Assembly (NCBI GenBank): GCA_021780795.1
Contig: JAJXYA010000262.1
Location: 1 to 8,582, forward strand
DNA: 8,582 nt
Source of the DNA: Bacillota bacterium
GTDB lineage: Bacteria > Bacillota_A > Clostridia > Clostridiales > Clostridiaceae
Direction of reading: 5' to 3'
Numbering within the stretch: the stretch's first letter is position 1; each line of letters starts with the position of its first letter. The notes beneath the pieces are model-generated. The model made no database searches, was not told the DNA's origin, and worked only from the letters and a program-made list of their open reading frames with translations. A program made the translations under genes and the position numbers. Below are positions 1 to 7,249 of this stretch, piece by piece.

Positions 1-1
1 A

Positions 2-85
2 GTTTTCAAGCTTCAGGAAATTATAGAAGGTAGTATGCTTGGTGCTTTAGAAAGATATGAAAATGTTATGAATTATGAGGATTAA
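2..85 (+). CDS. C-terminal end of an unidentified protein (5' part outside window)
   Basis: An open frame runs from the left edge to a TAA at 83-85 and gives 27 residues ending in ERYENVMNYED. The rest of the gene is outside the window, so no family can be named. The tail is helix-like and acidic. The frame ends just before a hairpin terminator that it shares with the convergent oleate hydratase gene. Fatty-acid enzymes are often next to their regulator, so a TetR-type regulator is one possibility, but nothing in these 27 residues proves it. Another frame of this short edge could be read by chance, although the stop position and the terminator placement fit a real gene end. Confidence 0.5.
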   Translation, partial: VFKLQEIIEGSMLGALERYENVMNYED

Positions 86-119
86 AAAAAGACTGCCCTT
101 AAAAATAACTTTAAGGCAG
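84..119 (-). terminator. Rho-independent terminator of the oleate hydratase gene
   Basis: The arms CTGCC(C)TTAAA (93-103) and TTTAAGGCAG (110-119) pair over 10 bp with one bulged base and a 6-base loop. Read on the minus strand, the stem is followed by TC and then seven T residues (90-84), the classic layout for a transcript leaving the oleate hydratase gene, whose stop is 25 bases before the stem. On the plus strand the hairpin has an A-run before it but only a weak T-tract after it, so it would be a poorer terminator for the partial gene at 2-85. Confidence 0.85.
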
Positions 120-141
120 CCTGTATTAAAATAAAATTTTA

Positions 142-1797
142 TTATTTAATCATGCCAATAATTGCTGCTAACGATTCACGGAGATTATCATCCTTTAGCA
201 TAGCTGTAAAAGAATTTAATAAAACTCTTACATCATATTGTCCTTTATAAATAGGTGTTACCTTCTTATTAAGATTTAAAAATTTATAAACAGCCGTTTG
301 TGCTGCTCTTACAGAATAATCCATTGTAAACACTACATCATCAGGTATTTCGCAAAATTGTCCTAAAAATGCTAAGTTTCTTGATCCTTCTGGTATAACC
401 TCTGGTCTGTCACCTTTTGCTCTTGTTAAAAATTGAGCTGTTGTAAATGGAAGTATACAAGGAATACAAATAGATGTATTAATTATTTTTTCCATATCAT
501 CTTCAAATTTTAAATGATGTAATAGCTCTGTTAGTATTTCTTCTCCAGTACAATCTACCATCCTCTTCTTAACGAAATCTCCCTCTTTGTATGGGAATAG
601 TGCATAACCCCAAAATGCTTGAACATCATCTGGTTGATTAATAAAGTGAGGCTGATTGTGTAAAACAATAGACATAAACCAACCTGATTCTTTAAAAGTC
701 ATAAGTGCCCCTTCGCCTGGTTCATTTCCAGAGTACTCAACAATTCTTTTAATCATTGTAGGGTCTTTTAAAGTAACCGTAAAGGATTCCCACATAGATT
801 CTTCTACACGATCATCAAATACATGAGGTCTTCCAAACTCAGGGCGACCTTCTGCAATCTTTTCCCACAAGCTCCACGTTCCACCAACGTGCTTATCGTT
901 AATTTTTGGTGCAGTATTCATTGAGCCAAGATCTGTTCCTGCTGTTAAAGAACCAATGGTTACAAATACCAAATCTTCTTCTGTAATGCTAATTTTATCC
1001 TCGTTTTCATTTTTCACAAATCTTATTCCCGTAACTGTTCTTTCTTTACCTTCTTCTTTAATTTCTAAATCTATAACTCTAGTTCCCATTTCAAAAACTA
1101 CACCTTGTGATTTTAACCATACAGTAATAGGTAATAACATTGAATCATATTGATTATAAGGTGTACGACGTACTCCAGATAAATCATTTATTCTTGGCAA
1201 TTCATGAATAAATCTGTGAAGATATCTTTTAAATTCTACAGCACTATGCCAAGGCTGAAATGCAAAGGTAGTTGTCCACATGAACCAAAAGTTAGTTTGA
1301 AAAAAAGATTTTGGGAAACAATCTTCTATCGTTTTAGTTCCAAAGGAATCTTCCGGCCTAACCATCATATCTATTAATGCTAATCTGTCTTCCCTATTAA
1401 AACCTAAAGAAGATACATCCAGTATTTTTCCATCATTATCTATCAATCTTGCTTTTGATGAAGTATGAATCTTTTTATTAAAGGCATTAAATTCATCAAG
1501 TATTGTAACCTTAGGGTCTGTTAGCGAAGGAATGCTTTCCATTATCCCAAAAGTGCAGGCATAGGCTTCCTCATCAAACATTCTTCCACCTCTAATTACA
1601 TAGCCATCTTTTGCATTTCCAGAGCCATCCATGCTTCCTCCAGTTATATTTAACTCCTCGAATATATGGATATTTTTACCTGGCATATGTCCGTCTCTAA
1701 TTAAAAATACTGCAGCAGAAAGCGATGCTAGTCCTGCACCAACTAAGTAAGCTTTTTTGTTTTCAACATCAATAGTTTGATCAAAGTTAAATCTCAT
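142..1797 (-). CDS. ohyA: Oleate hydratase (MCRA family), variant with Met in place of the usual catalytic Glu
   Basis: This 551-aa protein matches the FAD-dependent oleate hydratase / 67-kDa myosin-cross-reactive antigen family. The family adds water to the cis-9 double bond of oleate to give 10-hydroxystearate and acts in the cytoplasm or at the inner membrane face on free unsaturated fatty acids. Visible marks are the N-terminal dinucleotide motif GAGLASLSAA (20-29), the acidic turn FEE with GGSMDG (46-58), RGGRMF (69-74), FAFQPWHSAVEFKRY (178-192) and PYNQYDSMLLP (213-223). Tyr192 lines up with the conserved catalytic Tyr (Y201 in the S. aureus numbering I recall). Position 73, where most characterised members have Glu (E82), is Met. 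The protein is about 40 residues shorter than the usual 590, as in the Rhodococcus-type monomeric subgroup. The start is firm: AGGAGG lies 7 bases before the ATG. It is a single-gene unit with its own terminator, 160 bases downstream of the DUF523 gene. Confidence 0.93.
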   Translation of the reverse strand: MRFNFDQTIDVENKKAYLVGAGLASLSAAVFLIRDGHMPGKNIHIFEELNITGGSMDGSGNAKDGYVIRGGRMFDEEAYACTFGIMESIPSLTDPKVTILDEFNAFNKKIHTSSKARLIDNDGKILDVSSLGFNREDRLALIDMMVRPEDSFGTKTIEDCFPKSFFQTNFWFMWTTTFAFQPWHSAVEFKRYLHRFIHELPRINDLSGVRRTPYNQYDSMLLPITVWLKSQGVVFEMGTRVIDLEIKEEGKERTVTGIRFVKNENEDKISITEEDLVFVTIGSLTAGTDLGSMNTAPKINDKHVGGTWSLWEKIAEGRPEFGRPHVFDDRVEESMWESFTVTLKDPTMIKRIVEYSGNEPGEGALMTFKESGWFMSIVLHNQPHFINQPDDVQAFWGYALFPYKEGDFVKKRMVDCTGEEILTELLHHLKFEDDMEKIINTSICIPCILPFTTAQFLTRAKGDRPEVIPEGSRNLAFLGQFCEIPDDVVFTMDYSVRAAQTAVYKFLNLNKKVTPIYKGQYDVRVLLNSFTAMLKDDNLRESLAAIIGMIK

Positions 1798-1831
1798 AAA
1801 AATTCCTCCTAAATGAACAATATTTTGCTAT

Positions 1832-1844
1832 ACAAATCATTTGT
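1832..1844. promoter_or_regulatory. Short perfect dyad in the oleate hydratase leader
   Basis: ACAAA-TCA-TTTGT is a perfect 5-bp inverted repeat with a 3-base centre, 35-47 bases upstream of the oleate hydratase ATG. A weak -10-like TATATT on the minus strand (1869-1864) would put the transcript start near 1857, so the dyad would lie just downstream of it. An operator is possible; an RNA hairpin this AT-rich would be weak. No good -35 accompanies the TATATT, so the promoter itself is unplaced. Confidence 0.25.
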
Positions 1845-1910
1845 TTAGCTCTTTAATAACCTTAATATAGTCCATTTAAAGAAGTATTAACATAAGCACA
1901 TTTTTATTTA

Positions 1911-1956
1911 TGTATAAAAATCATACACAAATAGAAAATCGTATAAATTTTATACA
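1911..1956. promoter_or_regulatory. Two similar 17-bp dyads upstream of the oleate hydratase gene
   Basis: TGTATAAAAATCATACA (1911-1927) and CGTATAAATTTTATACA (1940-1956) agree at 13 of 17 positions, and each has GTAT...ATAC symmetry. Their starts are 29 bases apart. They lie between the end of the DUF523 gene and the oleate hydratase gene, where a repressor or activator would be expected to bind. The second dyad begins right after the DUF523 stop and is followed on the minus strand by GATTTTC, so it could instead be a weak AT-only terminator. Confidence 0.35.
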
Positions 1957-1957
1957 C

Positions 1958-2410
1958 TTAATAAATTTTGTATAATTCATTGTAAACCTCAATATCATTT
2001 CTTAGTAACAATTGTGCTGTAACACCATTTCCTTTTCTTTTTTGTCCACTAAAGCTTCCATCATAAATTTGACCATAGCCACAGGATGGACTGTTTGCTT
2101 TTAATATTGCCTTTTGAATATTTAACTTTTTAGCAATTTCAACAGTTTTTTCAGCACCTTTTATAAAGGCTTCTGTACAGTCTATGCCATCCTTTGAAAT
2201 AACCTTGGCTATTCCCTTTAAAACATCCATACCATCACCATTTACGATTTCAGCAGAAGCTCTAGGAGTACTTAAACCGCCAAAAACTTCTGGACAAATC
2301 GGAAGTGCTAAACCTTTATTAAATAGCTGAGCCGCCTTCTCATTAAAATTATTTTTTCCGCTATATTTACAATTTATTCCACAAAGACACGCTGATATAA
2401 TATACTCCAT
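1958..2410 (-). CDS. DUF523 family protein, TudS (thiouracil desulfidase)-like
   Basis: This 150-aa stand-alone DUF523 protein has the family's three landmarks in order: ISACLCG (5-11), LPICPEVFGGLSTPR (36-50) and NSPSCGYGQIYDG (106-118). Cys8, Cys39 and Cys110 correspond to the conserved cysteines. In the characterised member TudS, three cysteines hold a [4Fe-4S] cluster that removes sulfur from 2-thiouracil. Many DUF523 proteins have no tested substrate, so here the cluster is well supported and the substrate is inference. Additional cysteines at 10, 14 and 78 are present. There is no signal peptide or membrane segment, so the protein should be cytoplasmic. Its ATG is 17 bases after the mutS2 stop and is preceded by GGGGGAAG (2424-2417), so it is the last gene of the U32-mutS2 operon and may be translated by coupling. 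Confidence 0.88.
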   Translation of the reverse strand: MEYIISACLCGINCKYSGKNNFNEKAAQLFNKGLALPICPEVFGGLSTPRASAEIVNGDGMDVLKGIAKVISKDGIDCTEAFIKGAEKTVEIAKKLNIQKAILKANSPSCGYGQIYDGSFSGQKRKGNGVTAQLLLRNDIEVYNELYKIY

Positions 2411-2427
2411 AACAAGCTTCCCCCGTA

Positions 2428-4791
2428 TTATTTTAATTCTGCAACCGTTACTCCAGCACCACCCTCTCCATAATTTCCAAGTCTATAACTTTTTACATGC
2501 TTATGTCTTTTTAACATTTCATTTACAGTATTTCTTAAAACCCCTGTACCTTTACCATGAATAATAGTTACAGCACCAAGCCCTGCCATGTAAGCGTCAT
2601 CTAAATACTTATCCACTAAATATATTGCTTCTTCTGAATCTGTACCTCTTAAATCTAATGAAGTGCTCACTTGTTTTAAATTTAATTTTGCTTCTCTTTT
2701 TTGCGCTTTCTTTTCCTCTTTTGATATATTAGAAGGCTTGTTTTTTCTTAAGTCCTTAAGTTTTACATTTATTTTCATAATTCCAGCCTGAATTTGAACT
2801 TCACCTTTACTGTCAGGGCTAGATAAAACAATTCCATTCATATTTAACGATGGTATATAAACTTCTTCACCTGCTTTAACCGAAGATAATTCTTCACCGC
2901 TTGCTTCTATTTTTAATGCCTTTTCCTCAGCATTATCAAGCTTTTCCTTTAATCTTCTTCTTTCTTCTTCAAGCTTTTTTCTTGCATCTGAAGAATAACC
3001 CATTTTTTCTAAATCTCTAATGTTTTTTAAAATCCCATCTGCTTCTTCTTTGGCTTCTAAAAGTATTCTCTTAGCTTCACGTCTACCTTCGTTAACTGCA
3101 TTTTCTCTTGTCATTTTTAAGTTAAACAACTTTTCTTCGTAATTTTCTTTTAACCTTTGTGCTTCAAGCTTAAATTGCTCAGTTTTTCGTGCATTTTCCT
3201 CTGCTTTTATGCTTTTTTCCTGAAGGGTCTCTATTAATTGTTCAAACTTTAAAGAATCTTTTGAAATTCCTTTTTTTGCCTCTTCGATTATATAGTCCTT
3301 TAAGCCCAATCTTTTAGAAATTTCAAAAGCGTTTGATTTTCCTGGTATGCCGATTAAAAGTCTATAAGTTGGTCTTAAAGTTTCAACATCAAATTCAACA
3401 GAAGCATTTAAAACCCCTTCAGTTTTTAAAGCATATGCCTTAAGCTCGCTATAATGTGTTGTAGCTACAAGTTTAGTTTTTCTTCCTCTAAGGTTTTCAA
3501 GAATTGCAACTGCCAGTGCCGCTCCTTCTGTAGGATCTGTTCCTGCACCAAGCTCGTCAAACAGCACTAGACAGTTTTCATCAGCTTTTTCCATTATATT
3601 AACTATATTTGTCATATGAGAAGAAAAAGTTGATAAACTTTGCTCTATGCTCTGCTCATCGCCTATATCTGCAAATATTTCTTTATAAAAACTTACTATA
3701 GAATTTTCTCTAGCTGGTATTAAAATTCCACTTAAAGCCATTAATTCTAAAATTCCTACTGTCTTTAAGGTTACCGTTTTACCTCCAGTATTTGGTCCAG
3801 TTATTATTAGTGAAGTAAATTCTCTTCCTAAATATATGTCCATAGAAACTACTTTTCTTGGATCTATTAAAGGATGCCTAGCCTCTACAATATCGATTAT
3901 TCCATCATCATTTACAGAAGGACATGTTGCATCTATATGACTAGCATATTTAGCCTTTGCAAAAATAAAATCCAGTTCATAAAGTATATTTGCATTGTTT
4001 TTTGCAACTGTTATATTGTCATAAAGCTTCTTTGATAGTTCCATTAAAATTTTTTCAATTTCTGCTTTTTCCTTTAGCATAAGCTCCTTTATTTCATTAT
4101 TTAAATTAACAAGCCCCATAGGCTCAATAAATAACGTTGCACCAGAAGAACTTTGATCGTGTACTAGCCCTGGAACTTGACCTTTATGTTCTGCTTTTAC
4201 TGGTATTACATACCTATCGCCTCGTATAGTATATATATTTTCCTGCAAAAAACTTGAATAAGTTCTCATAAGTGAATTTACTTTATCTTTAACAGAAGAA
4301 GTTTTATCCTTTAAAGCTCTTCTAATACTAAATAACGCTGGGCTTGCACTATCTGAGATTTCATCTTCACCTATTATTGCATTAAATATAGCATCTTCTA
4401 AAAATTTAAGTGGAACTATGCCCATACAAATATCTTCTAACACTCTGAAGGCTTCTTCTTCCTCTTTATGCGATATATAATCTTTAAATTTCCTTGCACA
4501 TTTCAAAATATTTGCTACCCTTAAAAGTCCAATTGGCATTAAGGTAGAAGCCTTTTCAGCTAAGCTTATTTCTCCTCTGACATCATAAGCTCCTTCAAAA
4601 GGAGGCGAACCTTTTTTCACCAAAAGCCTATGAGCTTCTGCTGTCTCCTCTAAATGTTCCCGAACTTCAAATATATTATCATAGGGCTTTAGTCCATCAA
4701 TAATATCTTTTGAAGCACTAGTTTGTGTGAATTTTTTTATTTCTTCCTTAATCTTATAATACTCTAATACCTTTAGTGCCTTTTCGTTCAA
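2428..4791 (-). CDS. mutS2: MutS2: ATPase and Smr-domain protein
   Basis: This 787-aa protein has the full length and domain order of MutS2: an N-terminal core and clamp region, Walker A GPNTGGKT (332-339), the STFSSHM segment (387-393), Walker B with LFDELGAGTDPTE (410-422), a long charged coiled coil (about 515-635), a small KOW-like beta segment (about 638-682), and a C-terminal Smr domain (about 711-787) with LDLRG (712-716) and HGKGTG (745-750). MutS2 lacks the mismatch-recognition domain of MutS. In other bacteria it suppresses homologous recombination, and in B. subtilis it splits collided ribosomes. The start is TTG, one base after the stop of the U32 gene, with AGGGGAG (4807-4801) inside that gene's end; an in-frame TAG at 4800-4798 excludes an upstream start. 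The N-terminus MNEKALKVLEYYKIKEEI looks like the normal family start, so the TTG is credible. Confidence 0.97.
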   Translation of the reverse strand: MNEKALKVLEYYKIKEEIKKFTQTSASKDIIDGLKPYDNIFEVREHLEETAEAHRLLVKKGSPPFEGAYDVRGEISLAEKASTLMPIGLLRVANILKCARKFKDYISHKEEEEAFRVLEDICMGIVPLKFLEDAIFNAIIGEDEISDSASPALFSIRRALKDKTSSVKDKVNSLMRTYSSFLQENIYTIRGDRYVIPVKAEHKGQVPGLVHDQSSSGATLFIEPMGLVNLNNEIKELMLKEKAEIEKILMELSKKLYDNITVAKNNANILYELDFIFAKAKYASHIDATCPSVNDDGIIDIVEARHPLIDPRKVVSMDIYLGREFTSLIITGPNTGGKTVTLKTVGILELMALSGILIPARENSIVSFYKEIFADIGDEQSIEQSLSTFSSHMTNIVNIMEKADENCLVLFDELGAGTDPTEGAALAVAILENLRGRKTKLVATTHYSELKAYALKTEGVLNASVEFDVETLRPTYRLLIGIPGKSNAFEISKRLGLKDYIIEEAKKGISKDSLKFEQLIETLQEKSIKAEENARKTEQFKLEAQRLKENYEEKLFNLKMTRENAVNEGRREAKRILLEAKEEADGILKNIRDLEKMGYSSDARKKLEEERRRLKEKLDNAEEKALKIEASGEELSSVKAGEEVYIPSLNMNGIVLSSPDSKGEVQIQAGIMKINVKLKDLRKNKPSNISKEEKKAQKREAKLNLKQVSTSLDLRGTDSEEAIYLVDKYLDDAYMAGLGAVTIIHGKGTGVLRNTVNEMLKRHKHVKSYRLGNYGEGGAGVTVAELK

Positions 4792-4792
4792 A

Positions 4793-7123
4793 TTATTCTA
4801 CTCCCCTCTTATAGTGACCACGAGTATAAGCCTCAAATCCGTCTTTAAAAGATCTATTTTTATATGCTCTAATTATATTAATTACTTGTTCCCTGGATTC
4901 ATCTACAAAATCTATTCTATGATTAACATTAGTCAATTCTTTAAGATTATCGATAAGATTAAGAGGCTTATTGTTATAAATATGGCTTCTGCAATATTTA
5001 TCTGTTTTAACTAAAAACTCCTCGCCTTTTCTATCCTTTAAAAAATAAGTACCCTTTAAACAGCTTCCCTTGCAATTATTTTCTTCATTTTTTCCTCCAA
5101 TTGTACTGCCAATTGGGCAATATTCACTAACCATTAACTCCAGCTTTCCATAAACTTGATTATAAACTGGAATTGGACAATTTTTAATAACATCACTTAT
5201 TTCTTTTTTATTTAACTCTACACTTATAGAAGCCATAGCTAAATGACTGCTCCAAAAATCCAAAGCATATTTATTAAATATATTAAGCTTATAATCGCCA
5301 ATTATTTGTATTTTATCTTTGTACAAATTTATTATTCCAGCATTTGCTGTAACTATTGCAAAAATCGTATTTAAATTTTTATCAATATAATTACAAATTT
5401 CATCAAATTCCTCTTTTATTATGTTAGGAATCTTTAAATAAACTCTTTTTATATTAACCTTCTCTAATGCTATAGGTTTGACCTTTACAAAAGGATTTAT
5501 TAATATATTTTCTACACCTTCCAAAATACAGCCTTCTAGTTGCTCCATATCAGACACTTCCACTAATAACTTTTCAAGTTGCAAATCCTTTTTTTTCTCC
5601 CTGTTATAATTAATATTTTCCACAATATCCATATTATTGTTTTTAAGATGAAGTTCTTCTATTTTTTCTATTAACTCTCTTCTGCTTTTATTAATAGCTG
5701 AAACCGGCAAAAAACCTTCTTCATAACAATTAAAAATAACTTTATCTATTTTAAAAGGAGTATTTCCTGATTTTAATAAATTTTCTTCCAATTTATCTTT
5801 AGCTAAAGGTTTTTTAATTGCATTTTCTACTTTATCTCCTATGATTTTAAGCTTTTCACCATTATAAACTACCTCTAGCTGTATTGGCTCTCCAATTTTA
5901 AATTTACAGCATACATCAAAACCATTTTTTTTGCCATATATATCTTTATAACTACTGCTCAAAGTGTTTAAAAGCTCCATATCAGATGTCTTAAACAATT
6001 CATCAAATTTTTTGTAATTCATAGGACTTAACTTAACTCTTTCACCTTTTTTTGCCGAAAGCACCTCTTCGTTCCCTTTTATAATTTTATTTACATTAAA
6101 GCCTTCCTCACCGTTTCTAAGTCCATCCTTTACATTTAAATCTTCATCTAAGGTTATAGTCATGTCTTTATTTACTTTTCCAAGCATTATTCCTGTATTT
6201 TTAGGAAAATTATATGCCATCATATCTCTGCCAATATTTCCATTAAAATATGCAGAAGAAAAGCCTTCCCTGTTAAATAACTTTAATAGCTTTTTATTTT
6301 CACTTTCAAAATCAAAGGTTTTGTTTTCATAAACACTATCAATTGCTCTTCTATAAATGTCTACAACCCCAGCTACATATTCTGGTCTTTTCATCCTTCC
6401 TTCAATTTTTAATGATGAAGTTCCACTCTCCACTATTTTACGAATATCATATATGGTACATATATCCTTTGGACTTAATAAATATCCCCTTGCCATATCT
6501 TTTTTACTATCATCTATTAGGTTATAAGGAAGTCTACAAGGCTGTGCACACCTACCTCTGTTCCCACTTCTTCCACCTAATAAACTGCTCATTAGACATT
6601 GCCCTGAATAACAAATGCATAAGGCTCCATGAACAAATATTTCTGTTTCAATATTTAAATCAGTAGAAATATATTTTATTTCCTTAAGACTTAATTCTCT
6701 AGATAAAACAACCCTTTTAAAACCTTGATTTTTAAAAAATTTTGCTCCTTCTCCGTTATGTATGGTCATTTGAGTAGAAGCATGAAGCTCTAAGTGTGGA
6801 AAATTATTTCTTATCAAATATGCTATGCCTAAATCTTGAATGATTAGTGCATCAACACCTATGTTATTTAAAAATCTTACATATTCCATTACTGCACTAA
6901 CTTCCGAGTCTTTTATTAAAGTATTTACGGTTACATATACTTTAACATTATATAAATGACAATATTTTATTACTTCTATCATGACTTCATCTGTAAAATT
7001 AGATGCATAAGCCCTTGCTGAAAATCTGCTTCCTCCAAGATATATGGCATCAGCACCATTTTGTACTGCTGCATAAACGCTTTCTAAAGTGCCGCATGGA
7101 GCAAGTAGTTCTGTTTTCTTCAT
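4793..7123 (-). CDS. U32 peptidase-family protein with C-terminal collagenase-like (DUF3656-type) region
   Basis: The chosen start gives 776 aa. The N-terminus KKTELLAPCGTLESVYAAV and the signature EIFVHGALC-ICYSGQC-LMS (161-179) define the U32 family. Cys169, Cys176, Cys192 and Cys222 match the spacing of the cluster ligands I recall for UbiU, so an Fe-S cluster is likely. The long C-terminal part fits the DUF3656-bearing branch, which includes E. coli RlhA, needed for hydroxylating 23S rRNA C2501. An RNA-hydroxylation role is therefore more likely than proteolysis, but this is inference. A longer frame reaches an ATG at 7162, but AGGAG (7136-7132) is 8 bases before the ATG at 7123, and the likely -10 box (7159-7154) lies inside the extension. 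It is the first gene of the operon and runs into mutS2 with a one-base gap. Confidence 0.93.
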   Translation of the reverse strand: MKKTELLAPCGTLESVYAAVQNGADAIYLGGSRFSARAYASNFTDEVMIEVIKYCHLYNVKVYVTVNTLIKDSEVSAVMEYVRFLNNIGVDALIIQDLGIAYLIRNNFPHLELHASTQMTIHNGEGAKFFKNQGFKRVVLSRELSLKEIKYISTDLNIETEIFVHGALCICYSGQCLMSSLLGGRSGNRGRCAQPCRLPYNLIDDSKKDMARGYLLSPKDICTIYDIRKIVESGTSSLKIEGRMKRPEYVAGVVDIYRRAIDSVYENKTFDFESENKKLLKLFNREGFSSAYFNGNIGRDMMAYNFPKNTGIMLGKVNKDMTITLDEDLNVKDGLRNGEEGFNVNKIIKGNEEVLSAKKGERVKLSPMNYKKFDELFKTSDMELLNTLSSSYKDIYGKKNGFDVCCKFKIGEPIQLEVVYNGEKLKIIGDKVENAIKKPLAKDKLEENLLKSGNTPFKIDKVIFNCYEEGFLPVSAINKSRRELIEKIEELHLKNNNMDIVENINYNREKKKDLQLEKLLVEVSDMEQLEGCILEGVENILINPFVKVKPIALEKVNIKRVYLKIPNIIKEEFDEICNYIDKNLNTIFAIVTANAGIINLYKDKIQIIGDYKLNIFNKYALDFWSSHLAMASISVELNKKEISDVIKNCPIPVYNQVYGKLELMVSEYCPIGSTIGGKNEENNCKGSCLKGTYFLKDRKGEEFLVKTDKYCRSHIYNNKPLNLIDNLKELTNVNHRIDFVDESREQVINIIRAYKNRSFKDGFEAYTRGHYKRGVE

Positions 7124-7130
7124 TTTCATC

Positions 7131-7136
7131 TCTCCT
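7131..7136 (-). promoter_or_regulatory. Ribosome binding site that fixes the U32 gene start
   Basis: AGGAGA on the minus strand lies 7 bases before the ATG at 7123-7121. The ATG at 7129-7127 is too close to be used, and the ATG at 7162 has no Shine-Dalgarno sequence before it. Confidence 0.8.
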
Positions 7137-7153
7137 AAACTATTCTGCTTTAT

Positions 7154-7180
7154 ATTATACATCTTAATTTACTGTAACAA
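7154..7180 (-). promoter_or_regulatory. Sigma-A-like promoter of the U32-mutS2-DUF523 operon
   Basis: On the minus strand there is a TTGTTA -35 box (7180-7175), a 15-base spacer and a perfect TATAAT -10 box (7159-7154). The spacer is shorter than the preferred 17, which lowers confidence in the -35. Transcription would begin near 7147, leaving a leader of about 24 bases that contains the ribosome binding site. The -35 box overlaps the -35-like element of the divergent plus-strand promoter. Confidence 0.6.
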
Positions 7181-7203
7181 AATAGTTAATTCATCATATG
7201 TTG
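7174..7203 (+). promoter_or_regulatory. Sporulation-type (sigma-K/E-like) promoter candidate for the 136-aa protein
   Basis: GTAAC (7174-7178), 16 bases, then CATATGTTG (7195-7203). This resembles the B. subtilis sigma-K pattern (AC at -35, CATAnnnTA at -10) with one mismatch in the -10 fixed bases. The same architecture, with the same 16-base spacing, is found upstream of the convergent 151-aa gene. The transcript would start near 7209, about 40 bases before the ATG. A vegetative reading (GTAACA, 17 bases, TATGTT) is also possible on the same DNA. Confidence 0.4.
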
Positions 7204-7208
7204 TATTA

Positions 7209-7224
7209 GGACAAAAGATTGTCC
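7209..7224 (+). promoter_or_regulatory. Stem-loop at the predicted 5' end of the leader of the 136-aa gene
   Basis: GGACAA-AAGA-TTGTCC is a perfect 6-bp inverted repeat with a 4-base loop, 25 bases before the start codon at 7250. If the promoter at 7174-7203 is right, the mRNA would begin almost exactly with this hairpin, which is the arrangement of 5'-stabilising stems. It has no T-run and leaves the ribosome binding site (AAAGGTGA) free, so it does not look like a terminator or a translational block. A protein-binding operator is the alternative. Confidence 0.5.
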
Positions 7225-7249
7225 ACAAAAAAATGAAAGGTGATTTATT

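Noticed and set aside
956..1153. Plus-strand 65-codon open frame inside the oleate hydratase gene
   Set aside because: It is an antisense shadow of a strongly conserved coding region, has no plausible ribosome binding site, and has low-complexity Ser/Thr content.
1958..1990. A third copy of the TGTAT dyad at the end of the DUF523 gene (TGTATAATTCATTGTA)
   Set aside because: Only one half resembles the two 17-bp dyads, and the sequence is within codons of the protein's C-terminus, so it is likely chance.
4814..5014. Plus-strand 66-codon open frame at the 3' end of the U32 gene
   Set aside because: Antisense shadow with no ribosome binding site or family resemblance.
6343..6666. Plus-strand 107-codon open frame inside the U32 gene
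   Set aside because: It is antisense to the conserved U32 signature region, and its His/Phe/Tyr-rich translation is typical of reversed AT-rich coding sequence.
7163..7249. Riboswitch or T-box in the divergent gap
   Set aside because: The gap is only 87 bases, both predicted leaders are 40 bases or less, and apart from the 6-bp stem-loop there is no conserved riboswitch-like structure.
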